Shown here one piece after another: positions 44,803-54,557 of a DNA stretch of 64,000 bases. Both the position numbers and the translations under genes were made by a program. Source of the DNA: Erpetoichthys calabaricus. Its lineage: Eukaryota > Chordata > Cladistia > Polypteriformes > Polypteridae. The DNA lies in the NCBI RefSeq assembly GCF_900747795.2, contig NC_041395.2, forward strand, positions 33,303,632-33,367,631, read 5' to 3'. Each line of letters begins with the position of its first letter. Position 1 is the stretch's first letter. The notes under the pieces were generated by a model. That model saw only the letters and a program-made list of their open reading frames with translations, did no database searches and was not told the origin of the DNA.

Positions 44803-46490
44803 TCATCTCGTATGATTAGATCCAGCTACACTAATCTAATACACAGCTGCGTTTGAAAAACCGACTTATCTGGATGAGTTTCACTGGCATTAACTCATCC
44901 AAGATGAGGCACCTGATCTCGGATGGTTTAAGCGACGTACGAAAAATACCCCCCAGGTCTGTCTTTGTTTGTTTGTTTTGTTTGTTCAGGTAAGGAGACA
45001 CACAGGCAAAGAGAGAAGCCCCTCAAAGTGTGTTTAGGATTTTTGTTTTGACCCTAACTATTGTTTTATAACCTTAAATTATAACTGGGTCAAAACTGAC
45101 CCTACCAACACAAAGGTAATAATTTTCACCAGAGCATTTTATAATTTAGTACAATTGTTGTTTTTGTTTTATTTTAATTAAATACAGATTCCTGACAAAG
45201 TCAAAAAGCCTTGATGCAATAAACAAAATTAGGTAGTAGTTTTATGTATTTAAAAAGTAAAACAGGTCGGTGCTGACCCTAACACAAGAGGAAGGTAACC
45301 CAAACTCAAGAACATATTCGTTCTACTCACCAGTGCATTATAGCTACTCAAGAACTGATTATTTTTTTTATAGATAATAATTTCCTGCCTACGATTAAAT
45401 CGTGCAAATACGACACAATTGTTATCTCTGACCATGCCCCTCTAGTCTTGGAGCTAAAATCATTAAGCCCCTCACACTCACCTCGTAGATGGTGTCTTAA
45501 CCCTTTTCTATTAGCAGACGAGAACTGCACAGAATTTATATCCAAACAAATCAGCTTCTTCCTAGAGACAAACACGTCCACAGAGGTTTCTGCAGAAACA
45601 CTCTGCAAACTCTAAAGGCCTTCTTAAGAGGACAGATTATTTCATATCTTTCCCACTGAAATAAATTAGAAACCAAGAAAGTGTCAGAGCTAAGAAGCGA
45701 AATTACTAGAATAGATGAAGAACAAGCCAGGCGTCCAAGTGAAGCTCTTCACAGGAAAAGGCAGGCCCTGCATACAGAACTTAACATCTTAACAACTAAA
45801 GAAACTGAACAACTTATTTATAAGTCAAGACATCATTACTATGAACACGAAGAAAAAGCTAATAAGCTTTTAGCTCAACAAATTCACAAACAAGAAGTTC
45901 GCAATGCAATACCAGTAATCACCAACACGAATGGAGAAGAAATCATTGACCATAAAAATATAATGCACACATTTAGAGATTATTATAAATCCTTAAATTC
46001 TACTGAGTTCAAAGAAGACAACACACAATCTAATGCATTTCTGGATACATTACAGACACCACAAATAGATGCTTTAAGTGCTGAGGAACTGGATAAACCT
46101 CTGACGCTATCAAAATTACTAGATGCTATAAAGTCACTTCAAAGCGGGAAATCAGCAGGCCCTGATGGTTACCCCATAGAATTTTATAAGAAATTCTCCA
46201 CTCAGCTAGCTCCCCTCTTATTGGCAACATTTAGAGAAGCTAGAGACAACCAAATACTACCTCAAACATTTCGTCAAGCATTAATCACCGTCTTTCCTAA
46301 ACAAAATAAGGACTTATTACAACGTGCATCATACAGACCAATTTCACTCCTGAATAATGATGTTAAGATACTCTCAAAAATTCTAGCTAGAAGGATGGAG
46401 AAAGTGCTGCCCTCGGTAATATCATAGGATCAAACTGGATTTATTAAAGGCCGACACCTATCTTCCAATCTCCGACGCTTGTTTAATGTT

Positions 46491-47268
46491 AGGTTAGGTT
46501 AGGTTAGGTTTCTTTATTTAGTCATGTTTACACAGGAAAACATGAAATTTGCCTTCTCAGTTGCATCTAATAACAAGTAACAGACATAATGAAATAAAAC
46601 ATACAAATAGAAATAAGAAAGGTTAAGGTAAGGCAGTTAGATAAAACATATTTACACCAAAAAAAAAAAAAAAAAAGGTAACAGGATATATATCAAAACC
46701 TTAATCATTATCTCCGATATTTCTTATTGAAAAGTCGTATGGCACTAGGAAGAAAGGAGTTTCTGGAGCGATTTGTGTGGGTTTTCAAAGCAACTATCCT
46801 TCCTGATTTACTGAAGTTTAGTTCTACATGTAATGGATGTCTGTCATCAGTTGAGATGATTTCCAGTTTCTTTAGCATTGCCCTCTGACACACACTAGTC
46901 AAATCATCTACATCAGCCCCAATAACTTTAGCTGCATACTTCGTAATCTGCTGGAGCTTTTTTGAGTTTTGGTTTGTCAGACTATTAAACCAGGCAATGA
47001 AACTGAAAGTGATCATGGACTGGATCATACTACGATAGAAGGACAACATGAGGTCCTTGTCTACTTTAAATAGTTTGAGTTTATGGAGGAGAAATAAGCG
47101 CTGGTTGCACTTAGAAAATAATTTTTTTGTATTTGTATTCCAGTTAAGATTTTTATCTAGGTAAGTTCCTAAGTATTTATATTCATTCACTATTTCTACC
47201 TCCTCTCCCAGAACTACAATAGGTGAACATACAGATTTCTGTCTCTTAAAATCAAATATCATTTCTTT
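46491..47268 (-). mobile_element. L2-like LINE 3' end inside L1 ORF2
   Basis: Minus strand. The open frame 46708-47262 (184 codons) reads KYLGTYLDKNLNWNTNTKKL, QRLFLLHKLKLF, MITFSFIAWFNSL, DDRHPLHVELNFSKSGR and NSFLPSAIRLFNKKY, the C-terminal segment of L2/CR1-group LINEs. It is 5' truncated, with RT and endonuclease absent. The 3' end carries a run of A (46660-46677 on the plus strand as A, inside the UTR) and ends in about four TTAGG units as seen on the plus strand. It splits the L1 text RRLFNV|IYTPAKS with little or no target duplication. Confidence 0.9.
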
Positions 47269-48776
47269 ATATATACACCAGCAAAATCAAACACCCCAGA
47301 GATATTACTAACATTAGATGCAGAAAAAGCATTTGATATGATTGAATGGAACTACCTTTTCACTGCATTGGAGAAATTTGGGTTTGGCCCGAATACTTGT
47401 GCATGGATCAAACTACTGTATACCAATCCAGAAGCTTCAGTTTGTATTAACAACATTTGTTCAGACTACTTTAAGCTAGAACGTGGTACCAGACAAGGAT
47501 GTCCCTTGTCACCACTGCTGTTTGCAATCGCCATTGAACCACTGGCGGTTGACTGTCGAAATTCTTATCAGATAAAGGGGATTATCAGAGAAGGACTGGA
47601 ACGGAAAATTTCTCTATATGCAGATGATATGGTTTTATATATATCAGACCCAGAAAACACTGTGCCTGCAGTTTTAACAGCGCTCACAGAATTTCAAAAG
47701 ATATCTGGTCTCAGAAATAATCTGAATAAAAGTATACTCTTTCCAGTGAATTCACAAGCATATAATATTAGATTGGACACCCTACCTTTTACCATAGCAG
47801 ATCAGTTTAAATACCTAGGGGTAAATATCACAAGTAAACATAAAGCTCTTTATCAACAAAATTTTGCCGTCTGTATGGAAAAAATTAAGCAAGACTTGCA
47901 TAGATGGTCAACCCTTCATCTCACTCTATCCAGAAGAATTAACATTGTTAAGATGAATATCCTTCCTAAACTTCTTTTTTTATCTCAAAACATTCCAATA
48001 TATATCAATAAATCATTTTTTAAGCAATTAGATTCAACAATAACCTCATTCATTTGGAACTCAAAACACCTACGTATCCGAAGAGCAACCCTACAAAGAC
48101 CTCAGGCAGAAGGTGGCATGGCTTTACTTAATTTTCAGTTTTATTACTGGGCAGCAAACATACAACCATAAAAACCTGGACACAAAGAAATGAACATACA
48201 CAGGCTTGGTTCGCAATACAAGTAAAATCCTGTAGTACTTCTTTATACTCCCTGCTCTGCTCTCCAATAAATGCAAGTTATCGCAAATATACTAATAACC
48301 CAATTGCGCTTTACTCACTCAGAATATGGAACCAACTTAGATGGAAAATCTTTTATCCATGGCACCTCTGCAAGAGAATCATCTGTTTCAACCCTCGCAA
48401 ACATATCCAGTTTTTAATACCTGGAAAAGATTTGGGATTGAAATGCTCAGAGATCTTTATATAGACAACATATTTGCATCTTTTGCAAATTACATTCCAA
48501 ATTCAACCTCCCAGCTACACATTTCTTTCACTATCTTCAAATTAGAAATTTTGTTAAACAGAAACTGCCCGATTTTCCTCACCTCGTACCCTCCACCATG
48601 CTGGAAAAAATACTGCTCAATTTTGAGGAATTAAACACCATTTCCGCATTATATAAAATCTTATTAGAGTCCCTACCTTTCAAAGACCCAAGAGGACATT
48701 GGGAAGAAGATCTCTTAATCAATATATCAGAAAAGGAGTGGAAGGTAGCAAAGCAGAGAATTTACTTGCGCTCTAT

Positions 48777-48778
<2 letters not shown>

Positions 48779-48810
<32 letters not shown>

Positions 48811-51800
48811 CTTTATTGTCATTGTCACTTTTACAAAGGAACAACGAAATTGAAGGTGCAATCGACTCAGTGTGAGGAATAAGAGTTAAAAAGACAAAAA
48901 GACAAGAAGAGCGAAAATAATAACAAACCGAATAGTAATAAATATACAAAATGCACTTGTTGACTTAAGGTCTATATTGCACATAGGAAGAATAATATGG
49001 AGCAGTTTTATTCTGAGTTCAGGGCCATGATTGCTTTCGGATAAAAGCTGTTTTTAAGGCGGTTTGTCCTGGTTTTCATAGCTCTGTATCTCTTGCCCGA
49101 TGGCAAAAGCTGGAAGAGGTAATGACCGGGATGTGATGAGTCCTGTGAAATGTCTATTGCTTTTTTGCGGCTTCGGGAGGTGTAGATTTGTTCCAGAGTG
49201 GGGAGGGTACAACCAATTGTTCTCTCCGCTATCCTGACGACCCTGTGGAGCGCTTTCTTTTCTGAGGAAGTGCAGCTGCCGTACCACACACACAGTCCGT
49301 ACGTGAGCACACTCTCGATGGAACAATGATAAAAAGCAAGGAGCAGATTTTTTGGGAGGTGGTTCTTTCTGAGAATTCTCAGAAAATACAGTCTCTGCAG
49401 CGCCTTCTTTAGCAGCTCCTTGGTGTTGGCGCTCCAGGTCAGGTCATCCTCCAGCTCCATACCCAGAAACCTGAACACCGGGACCCTCTCCACACAGGCC
49501 CCGCCAATGATGAGTGGCTGGATGTCAGTTTTGTTTTTCCTAAAGTCAATAACAAGCTCCTTTGTTTTTTTGGTGTTGAGGAGCAGGTTATTGACTGTGC
49601 TCCACTCTGACAGTCGCTCCACCTCGTCCCTGTATGCTAGCTCACCCTCTTTGCCCGAGATGAGTCCGACCACCGTCGTGTCATCCACAAACTTTATAAT
49701 CTTGTTGCTATGGTGAGTGGGAACACAATCATATGTGTAGAGGGTGTAGAGGAGCGGGCTGAGCACACAACCCTGCGGAGTCCCAGTGTTGAGGCTGAGA
49801 GCAGTAGATGTGTGGAGACCCAGCCTGACCCTCTGGGAGCGACCCGACAGGAAGTCCAGTATCCAAGTGCAGGTGAGTGATGGAAGTCCCAGATCTGCCA
49901 GTTTGGACACCAGTCGTTGTGGGAGGATGGTGTTAAACGCCGAGCTGAAGTCTACAAAGAGCAGTCTGGCGTAACTCCCCAGCTGCTCCAGGTGGGTCAG
50001 GGCAGCATGAAGGGCTGTGGCCACAGCATCCTCCGTGGATCTCTTTGTTTTGTAAGCAAATTGAAATGGGTCCAGGTCTGCTGGCAGGCAGGCGATGATA
50101 TGACTCCGCACCAGTTTCTCAAAGCACTTCATGATGACAGATGTGAGTGCCACTGGGCGGAAATCATTCAGACTGTTCGTGTTGGATTTTTTCGGCAGCG
50201 GAACAATGATTGAGGACTTGAGGCAGGATGGGACAGTGGCCTGGGACAGGGACTGGTTGAAAATCCTGGTGAAGTTTCCGGCCAGTTGATCTGCACAGTC
50301 TTTCAGCACCCGTCCAGCCACACCGTCGGGTCCTGCAGCCTTCCTTGGGTTCACTTTCCTCATCACCCGCCTCACCTCACACTCTTCCACTGTGAGTATA
50401 TTGCTGTTGTGAACAGGCTGTTGTGATGGAGCTGCTGTTGGTGTCGCCTCAAAGCGGGCAAAGAAGATGTTCAGCTCCTCTGCCAGAGAAGCGTCTCCCT
50501 CAGCGGCCAAGGAGCTGCTGGATTTGTAGCCGGTGATGTGCTGGACACCCTGCCACACCTGCCTGGTGTTGTTACTCCTCAGATGATCTTCTATCCTCTT
50601 TCTGTATGCTGCCTTGGCCTCTCGGATGCCTCTCTTCAGGTTCGCTCTGGCTACACTGTAAAGAGCCCCATCCCCAGACCTGAAAGCAGGATTCCTAGCT
50701 TTCAGCAGACTCTGGACATCCCTCGTCATCCAGGGCTTCCTGTTAGGATAAATCCTTATGCGTCTGTCCCTGGTGACGTTGTCCGTGCAGAACCTGATGT
50801 AATCCAGGACTGCCGTAGTGTGGTACTCCAAGTCTTGGTGATAGAAAACCTCCCAATCGGTTCTCTGGAAGCAGTCCTGCAACTGTTGGGAGGCCTCCTC
50901 GGGCCATATGGTAACAGTCCTGGTCATAATGGGAGCTTGTTTCCTGAGGGGAGTATATGCAGGGATTAGAAGCAGAGATGTATGATCAGACTGGCCAAGG
51001 TGTGCTAGGGGTTTAGCCCTATAGGCCTGTCTGATGTTTGTGTACAACTTGTCCAGTGTTTTTACTCCCCTGGTTGCACACTTTATGTGTTGATGGAATT
51101 GAGGGAGAACTGCTTTCAGATCTGCATGATTAAAGTCCCCAGAAATGATGTGAACAGCCTCAGGATACTTGCTCTGTTTACTGCTGATGGTGTCATGCAA
51201 AAGCCCCAGAGCCGAGTTAGCATTAGCATCTGGTGCTATGTACACAGCAGTTATCAGTATAGCATTGAATTCATGGGGGAGGTATATGGGTCTGCATTTA
51301 ATTGTCATAAACTCCACGTCTGGAGAGCAGTGTCTGGTGACTATGGTGGAATTTGTGCACCAGCTATTGTTCACATAAATGCACAGCCCCCCTCCTCTCT
51401 TCTTACCGGAGTGCTCTGTCCTGTCTTGCCTGTGTGCTGTGTGGCCTACTATCTCGATCGCCGTGTCTGGTATGAGTGGATTAAGCCACGTCTCCGTGAT
51501 CAGCAGGATGCAGCAGTCCCTGATGATCTTTTCCGTTGCAATCCGCAGCTGCCACTCGTCCAGTTTGTTTGCCAGCGACCTCACATTTGAGGAGAAAATG
51601 CTTGGAAGCGGTGGTTTGTGTGGCTGCTTCCTTAGCCTCACTAGCACGCCGCCTCGGCACCCCCTCTTTTGTTTACGTTCTTTGCGCCACCGCCGGCTCC
51701 TCGAAGCTGGGATTGTAATCCACGGAGAGCCCGGTGTTCGTGCGATGTCGTCCGGAATGTTGTGGATGTGGAGAAACTCGGAGGTCGAGCAACTCTTGCT

Positions 51801-51924
51801 CCGTAAACCGATAGATAAAATATCCTGCTGGCTATACGTGTATTTATCCAGGCAGGGTGGAAAAAACACAATCTGAGTCGGAGAGCACACAGCCGCAGCG
51901 TCTAAGCGCGCCGCCATAATGTAG
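48779..51924 (-). mobile_element. L2-like LINE, full length, inside L1 ORF2
   Basis: TATAT lies on both sides (48774-48778 and 51925-51929). The 5' end is at 51924. The 3' end is CAATGACAATAAAGATC followed by GATA/TATC repeats at 48779-48810. The length is 3146 bp. It splits the L1 text LRSI|CAKHTIIQL. One long open frame covers almost all of it, so it is much younger than the host L1. Confidence 0.92.
49008..51917 (-). CDS. LINE ORF2: endonuclease-reverse transcriptase, open
   Basis: The open frame extends from 51944, but its first codons lie in flanking L1 DNA. The native start is the Met of MAARLDAAAVCSP (51917), which gives 969 residues. The N-terminal part is an APE-type endonuclease: SIFSSNVRSLANKLDEW, LLITETWLN, SGDFNHADLK and LGQSDHTSLL. 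RT follows: NPRKAAGPDGVAGRVLK, FRPVALTSVIMKCFEKLV, RLLFVDFSSAFNTI, NTGTPQGCVLSPLLY and KFVDDTTVVGLISG, the last holding the two catalytic Asp with FVDD in place of YADD. The C-terminal region resembles 27548-28063. No stop or frameshift was seen, so it looks coding-competent. Clade L2/Rex is by motif, not by phylogeny. Confidence 0.93.
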   Translation of the reverse strand: MAARLDAAAVCSPTQIVFFPPCLDKYTYSQQDILSIGLRSKSCSTSEFLHIHNIPDDIARTPGSPWITIPASRSRRWRKERKQKRGCRGGVLVRLRKQPHKPPLPSIFSSNVRSLANKLDEWQLRIATEKIIRDCCILLITETWLNPLIPDTAIEIVGHTAHRQDRTEHSGKKRGGGLCIYVNNSWCTNSTIVTRHCSPDVEFMTIKCRPIYLPHEFNAILITAVYIAPDANANSALGLLHDTISSKQSKYPEAVHIISGDFNHADLKAVLPQFHQHIKCATRGVKTLDKLYTNIRQAYRAKPLAHLGQSDHTSLLLIPAYTPLRKQAPIMTRTVTIWPEEASQQLQDCFQRTDWEVFYHQDLEYHTTAVLDYIRFCTDNVTRDRRIRIYPNRKPWMTRDVQSLLKARNPAFRSGDGALYSVARANLKRGIREAKAAYRKRIEDHLRSNNTRQVWQGVQHITGYKSSSSLAAEGDASLAEELNIFFARFEATPTAAPSQQPVHNSNILTVEECEVRRVMRKVNPRKAAGPDGVAGRVLKDCADQLAGNFTRIFNQSLSQATVPSCLKSSIIVPLPKKSNTNSLNDFRPVALTSVIMKCFEKLVRSHIIACLPADLDPFQFAYKTKRSTEDAVATALHAALTHLEQLGSYARLLFVDFSSAFNTILPQRLVSKLADLGLPSLTCTWILDFLSGRSQRVRLGLHTSTALSLNTGTPQGCVLSPLLYTLYTYDCVPTHHSNKIIKFVDDTTVVGLISGKEGELAYRDEVERLSEWSTVNNLLLNTKKTKELVIDFRKNKTDIQPLIIGGACVERVPVFRFLGMELEDDLTWSANTKELLKKALQRLYFLRILRKNHLPKNLLLAFYHCSIESVLTYGLCVWYGSCTSSEKKALHRVVRIAERTIGCTLPTLEQIYTSRSRKKAIDISQDSSHPGHYLFQLLPSGKRYRAMKTRTNRLKNSFYPKAIMALNSE

Positions 51925-52673
51925 TATATGCGCAAAACATACAATTATTCAACTAAAAATTATATATCGAGCTCATCTGTCTCGTTTAAAACTGTCCAAA
52001 ATGTTTCCAGGGCAAGATCCAACCTGCGAACACTGCAACCAAGCTCCTGCCTCACTGGGTCACATGTTCTGGGCCTGCACCAAACTAACATCATTTTGGA
52101 CCAAAATTTTTAAGTGCCTTTCAGACAGCCTTAGGGTCACAATCCCTCCTAACCCATTAACAGCTGTGTTCAGTGTTCTTCCAGACGGACTTGAAGTGGA
52201 GAAGGACAAGCAAACGGTGATTGCATTCACTACACTTTTGGCACGCAGACTTATTTTGTTAAATTGAAAGAATCCTAACTCTCCTCTGATAAGTCAGTGG
52301 GAAACCGATGTTTTATATTATTTGAAATTGGAAAAAATCAAATTCTCAGTTAGAGGATCTGTACAGAATTTTTTCAAAACCTGGCAGGATCTAATCAATA
52401 ATATTTTAGAATAAGAGAAATAACTGTTACCACATTTATTTCCCTTCTCCATTTTTTATTTACCTATATATATTTCTTCCTTTCTTTTGTTTATTGTTGC
52501 CTTATTAAAAAGCCCTAAGCAATTCTCCTTTGGCTAAGCTCTCCTTCTCAAGGGTGGGGTTTGATTTGTCTTCAATTCTTTTTTGTCATAAATTAATCTA
52601 TATGTATGGAATGATTACAATAAAATTAATAAATAAAATTTAAAAAAAAAAAGAGAGATTCATGGCTGACCTT

Positions 52674-52680
52674 AGATAGC

Positions 52681-52768
<88 letters not shown>
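52674..52768. repeat. (GATA)n microsatellite
   Basis: About 23 uninterrupted TAGA units start 6 bp after the second target duplication of the L1 element. The matching duplicate block near 54345 has no such array. Confidence 0.95.
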
Positions 52769-52769
<1 letters not shown>

Positions 52770-53305
52770 TCACACCCAAGAAAGCGTGGACTGATTTACT
52801 GTTTTACCTTCAAGAGCTGATCAAATGTATAGCTTTGTAATACTCGGGTATAAGAGTTATAACTTTCCCCCTCTGAGTCAGTATGAGGTTCTACATAAAC
52901 ATTTTTTTCATATTGTTACAAAGTTATGCCACATTAAGGAAAGTTTACTACTAAAATGCAGAAAAGACACACTTTGATCAGGTTTATTTGAGAACTGATT
53001 TAGTGTTTATAGATGTCAGAGTTATTTTCTCTGTCGTTTTTCACACTTTTTTTATGATAGGAAATTTTGATCTGACATGTCATTCTTTGCTACTCCAGGA
53101 GTCCCTGTGTTTGAGTGTTGTGTAGGGAGATACCAGACCATCTGGTGTGGAGATATTATTTTCATTTTATTATGTAACTGCAGTATAACTGTTAAATACA
53201 TTAATACTAATAAACAAAAACACTTCCTCATTTTCTGGGAAGGACAGGAAATATATAATTTCTTAACATTGACAAAATGTATTGATTTTCTTTAATTTTT
53301 TATTT

Positions 53306-53344
53306 GGATTTTGTATGAGCGATACCAAGAAGTTCCTCACTGTG
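53306..53344 (-). other. V6 recombination signal, 23-bp spacer, near consensus
   Basis: Minus strand: CACAGTG (53338-53344), a 23-bp spacer, ACAAAATCC (53306-53314). The heptamer is perfect and the nonamer is one base from ACAAAAACC, so this is the best signal in the window. Confidence 0.95.
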
Positions 53345-53825
53345 CTTCTGGCACAATAATATGTGGCCGTGTCTTCAATTTTGAGACCGTTCATATCCAA
53401 ATACAGAGCCTGTTTAGAGTTGTCTCTGGAGATTGTGAATCTTCCTTTAATGCTAGTGGCGTACTCTATAGTAATGCTTCTAGAGCTAATGTAAGCCAGC
53501 CATTCAAGTCCTTTTCCAGGCTCCTGTCGAATCCAGTTTAAGTCAGAAGCAGCAATGGTATCTCCATCACTGTCCTGCCCTGAACCTTGACAGGTCAGTC
53601 GCAGAGACTCTCCGGGATTTTTGACTTCATTGCTGTTTTGGTTCAGGACAATATCTGACTGGACCCCTAAAAAACAAAAGAGAATTAGAAAGATATCATG
53701 AGATCTAAAGCCATATAACAAGATATTTAAAAAAAAAAAAAGAACAAAGCAAAAATACATATGAAACCTGACTTACTTGATAATATGGTCATAAACATGG
53801 AAATATATAATGTCTCCATTGCCAT
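53345..53825 (-). CDS. IGHV: immunoglobulin heavy variable segment V6
   Basis: Leader exon 53777-53825 ([16 protein letters not shown], donor GTAAGT) and V exon 53345-53666 (acceptor TTTTTTAG). The mature part begins [18 protein letters not shown]. It has Cys in [10 protein letters not shown], Trp in [36 protein letters not shown] and DTATYYCAR. The long CDR1 ([17 protein letters not shown]) is the same length as in V3 and V7. Splice sites, open frame, promoter and RSS are all good. It is the most convincing functional segment here and V3 is its closest relative. Confidence 0.96.
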
Positions 53826-53878
53826 TATGTATGTGACGAAAGAAAATGCTGAATGTACTATAGGAGTGACCTAACGGA

Positions 53879-53913
53879 ATTTATATGATTAAACCAAATT
53901 GCTTTATTTGCAT
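53879..53913 (-). promoter_or_regulatory. V6 promoter: octamer and TATA-like box
   Basis: Perfect ATGCAAAT (53906-53913), then TATAAAT (53879-53885) on the minus strand, about 55 bp before the start codon. Confidence 0.88.
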
Positions 53914-54096
53914 ATTGGATGCCTCATACAGTATATGAGGGGAATATTTAAGAACTGAGAATTCACAAAAGAGAAGGAAAGATACTTACAAATAGTAATT
54001 TCCTGTTTTATGTTCTTTTAGCCAATTTTAAACATATGTGCTTTTTATAATAATTTGTTACACTGCTTATATACCAGAGAAAAACACAATAATGGA

Positions 54097-54345
54097 CATT
54101 AGTGAGTGTGACTGGGTGTATAAAATTCTTATGCAGTGGGGTGGCATCCTACTTAAAGTGGGTTTCTGCCTTCCATTAAATTTCAAATATGTATGAACTT
54201 GCATTGTAAATCAGATGGATAGAATTTCAATATACATGGCAATCTACCCCACAAAAAGTGAGCGAGAAAATGGAATTTCATTCATGTTAACCAATACCAC
54301 TGCTGTGTAACCCATAGTGAAAAATTATTGAGACTTATGGCTGAC
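54097..54345. repeat. third V-flank repeat block, copy 2
   Basis: Partner of 37781-38025, directly 5' of the V6 unit. It preserves the uninterrupted target sequence TTGAGACTTATGGCTGACC, which corresponds to the L1 insertion point in the other copy. Confidence 0.85.
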
Positions 54346-54474
54346 CTTTTTTCAGGGATGTTGGCTCCATATGTGTAAAAAGTGCTACAGTGTTCATTTC
54401 AGATAGTTCAGACAACTGGTGTAAACTAATGAAAGTGTGCAATTATAAGTGAAAAAATATTCTTCAACAAATAA

Positions 54475-54476
<2 letters not shown>

Positions 54477-54556
<80 letters not shown>
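54477..54556. repeat. compound (ACAG)n(ATAG)n microsatellite
   Basis: About 9 AGAC units are followed by about 11 AGAT units, at the 3' end of the adjoining LINE. The array probably arose from the LINE tail. Confidence 0.95.

Positions 54557-54557
<1 letters not shown>

Larger units (their letters stand above)
43161..44953. mobile_element. Harbinger (PIF) transposon inside the piggyBac element
   Basis: The ends are GGGGGTATTTTTCGTACGT and, inverted, ACGTACGAAAAATACCCCC. The 3-bp target CAG lies at 43158-43160 and 44954-44956. The length is 1793 bp. It carries both genes usual for the superfamily, a HARBI1-type transposase (plus) and a Myb/SANT-like protein (minus). They are convergent, but the region between them has collapsed. 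It sits 46 bp upstream of the piggyBac transposase start codon. Confidence 0.95.
40673..45295 (-). mobile_element. piggyBac-family transposon inside the L1
   Basis: The left target TTAA lies at 40669-40672. The right one has decayed to TAA (45296-45298). The ends are inverted: CCTTCCTCTTATGTTAG and, read from the right, CCTTCCTCTTGTGTTAG. Sub-terminal GGGTCGGTTTTGACCC-like palindromic text occurs on both sides. The length is 4.6 kb, of which 1.8 kb is the Harbinger insertion. It interrupts the L1 endonuclease text WRFLN|PNSRTYSF cleanly. Confidence 0.92.
40110..52430 (+). pseudogene. L1 ORF2 (endonuclease-reverse transcriptase), split in four
   Basis: Piece 1 (to 40672) is the endonuclease: FVSWNVKGLNHELKRKK, GVGILIHRTVPF, LINVYAPN, MAGDFNCVLNP. 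Piece 2 (45296-46490) continues SDHAPLVLEL and enters RT with SGKSAGPDGYPIEFYKKF and YRPISLLNNDVKILSKILA, then DQTGFIKGRHLSSN. Piece 3 (47269-48778) has LDAEKAFDMIEWNYLF, GTRQGCPLSPLLFAI, LYADDMVLYIS and QFKYLGVNIT. Piece 4 (51925-52430) has the C-terminal zinc motif DPTCEHCNQAPASLGHMFWAC. The reading text joins exactly across each insertion point. A stop stands at FL*ETHL near 40235, and frameshifts occur elsewhere (near 40635, 45615 and 48172). Confidence 0.93.
38026..52654 (+). mobile_element. full-length L1-type LINE carrying three insertions
   Basis: GAGATTCATGGCTG flanks it at 38012-38025 and 52655-52668 as a 14-bp target duplication, and it ends in a poly-A run. Without the insertions (40673-45295, 46491-47268, 48779-51924) about 6.1 kb remain. 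In order these are a 5' UTR (38026-38165), ORF1, a spacer (39364-40110), ORF2 in four pieces and a 3' UTR. The element is complete at both ends, so it arrived full length. The copy is dead through stops and frameshifts in both ORFs in addition to the insertions. Confidence 0.92.
52920..54100 (-). repeat. duplicated IGHV unit, copy 2 (around V6)
   Basis: Partner of 16920-18110. It carries the same GCCACATTAAGGAAAG, GACACACTTTGATCAGG, AATACTAATAAACAAAAA, V segment, promoter and ATACCAGAGAAAAACA in the same order. Confidence 0.85.

Noticed and set aside
46489-46510. Internal telomere array
   Set aside because: There are only about four TTAGG units, the unit lacks one G of the vertebrate repeat, and the run sits exactly at a LINE 3' end, so a LINE tail explains it better.
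50538-51876. Plus-strand frames of 143-167 codons over the L2-like LINE
   Set aside because: They are antisense to a 969-codon ORF with clear endonuclease and RT motifs. They are shadows.
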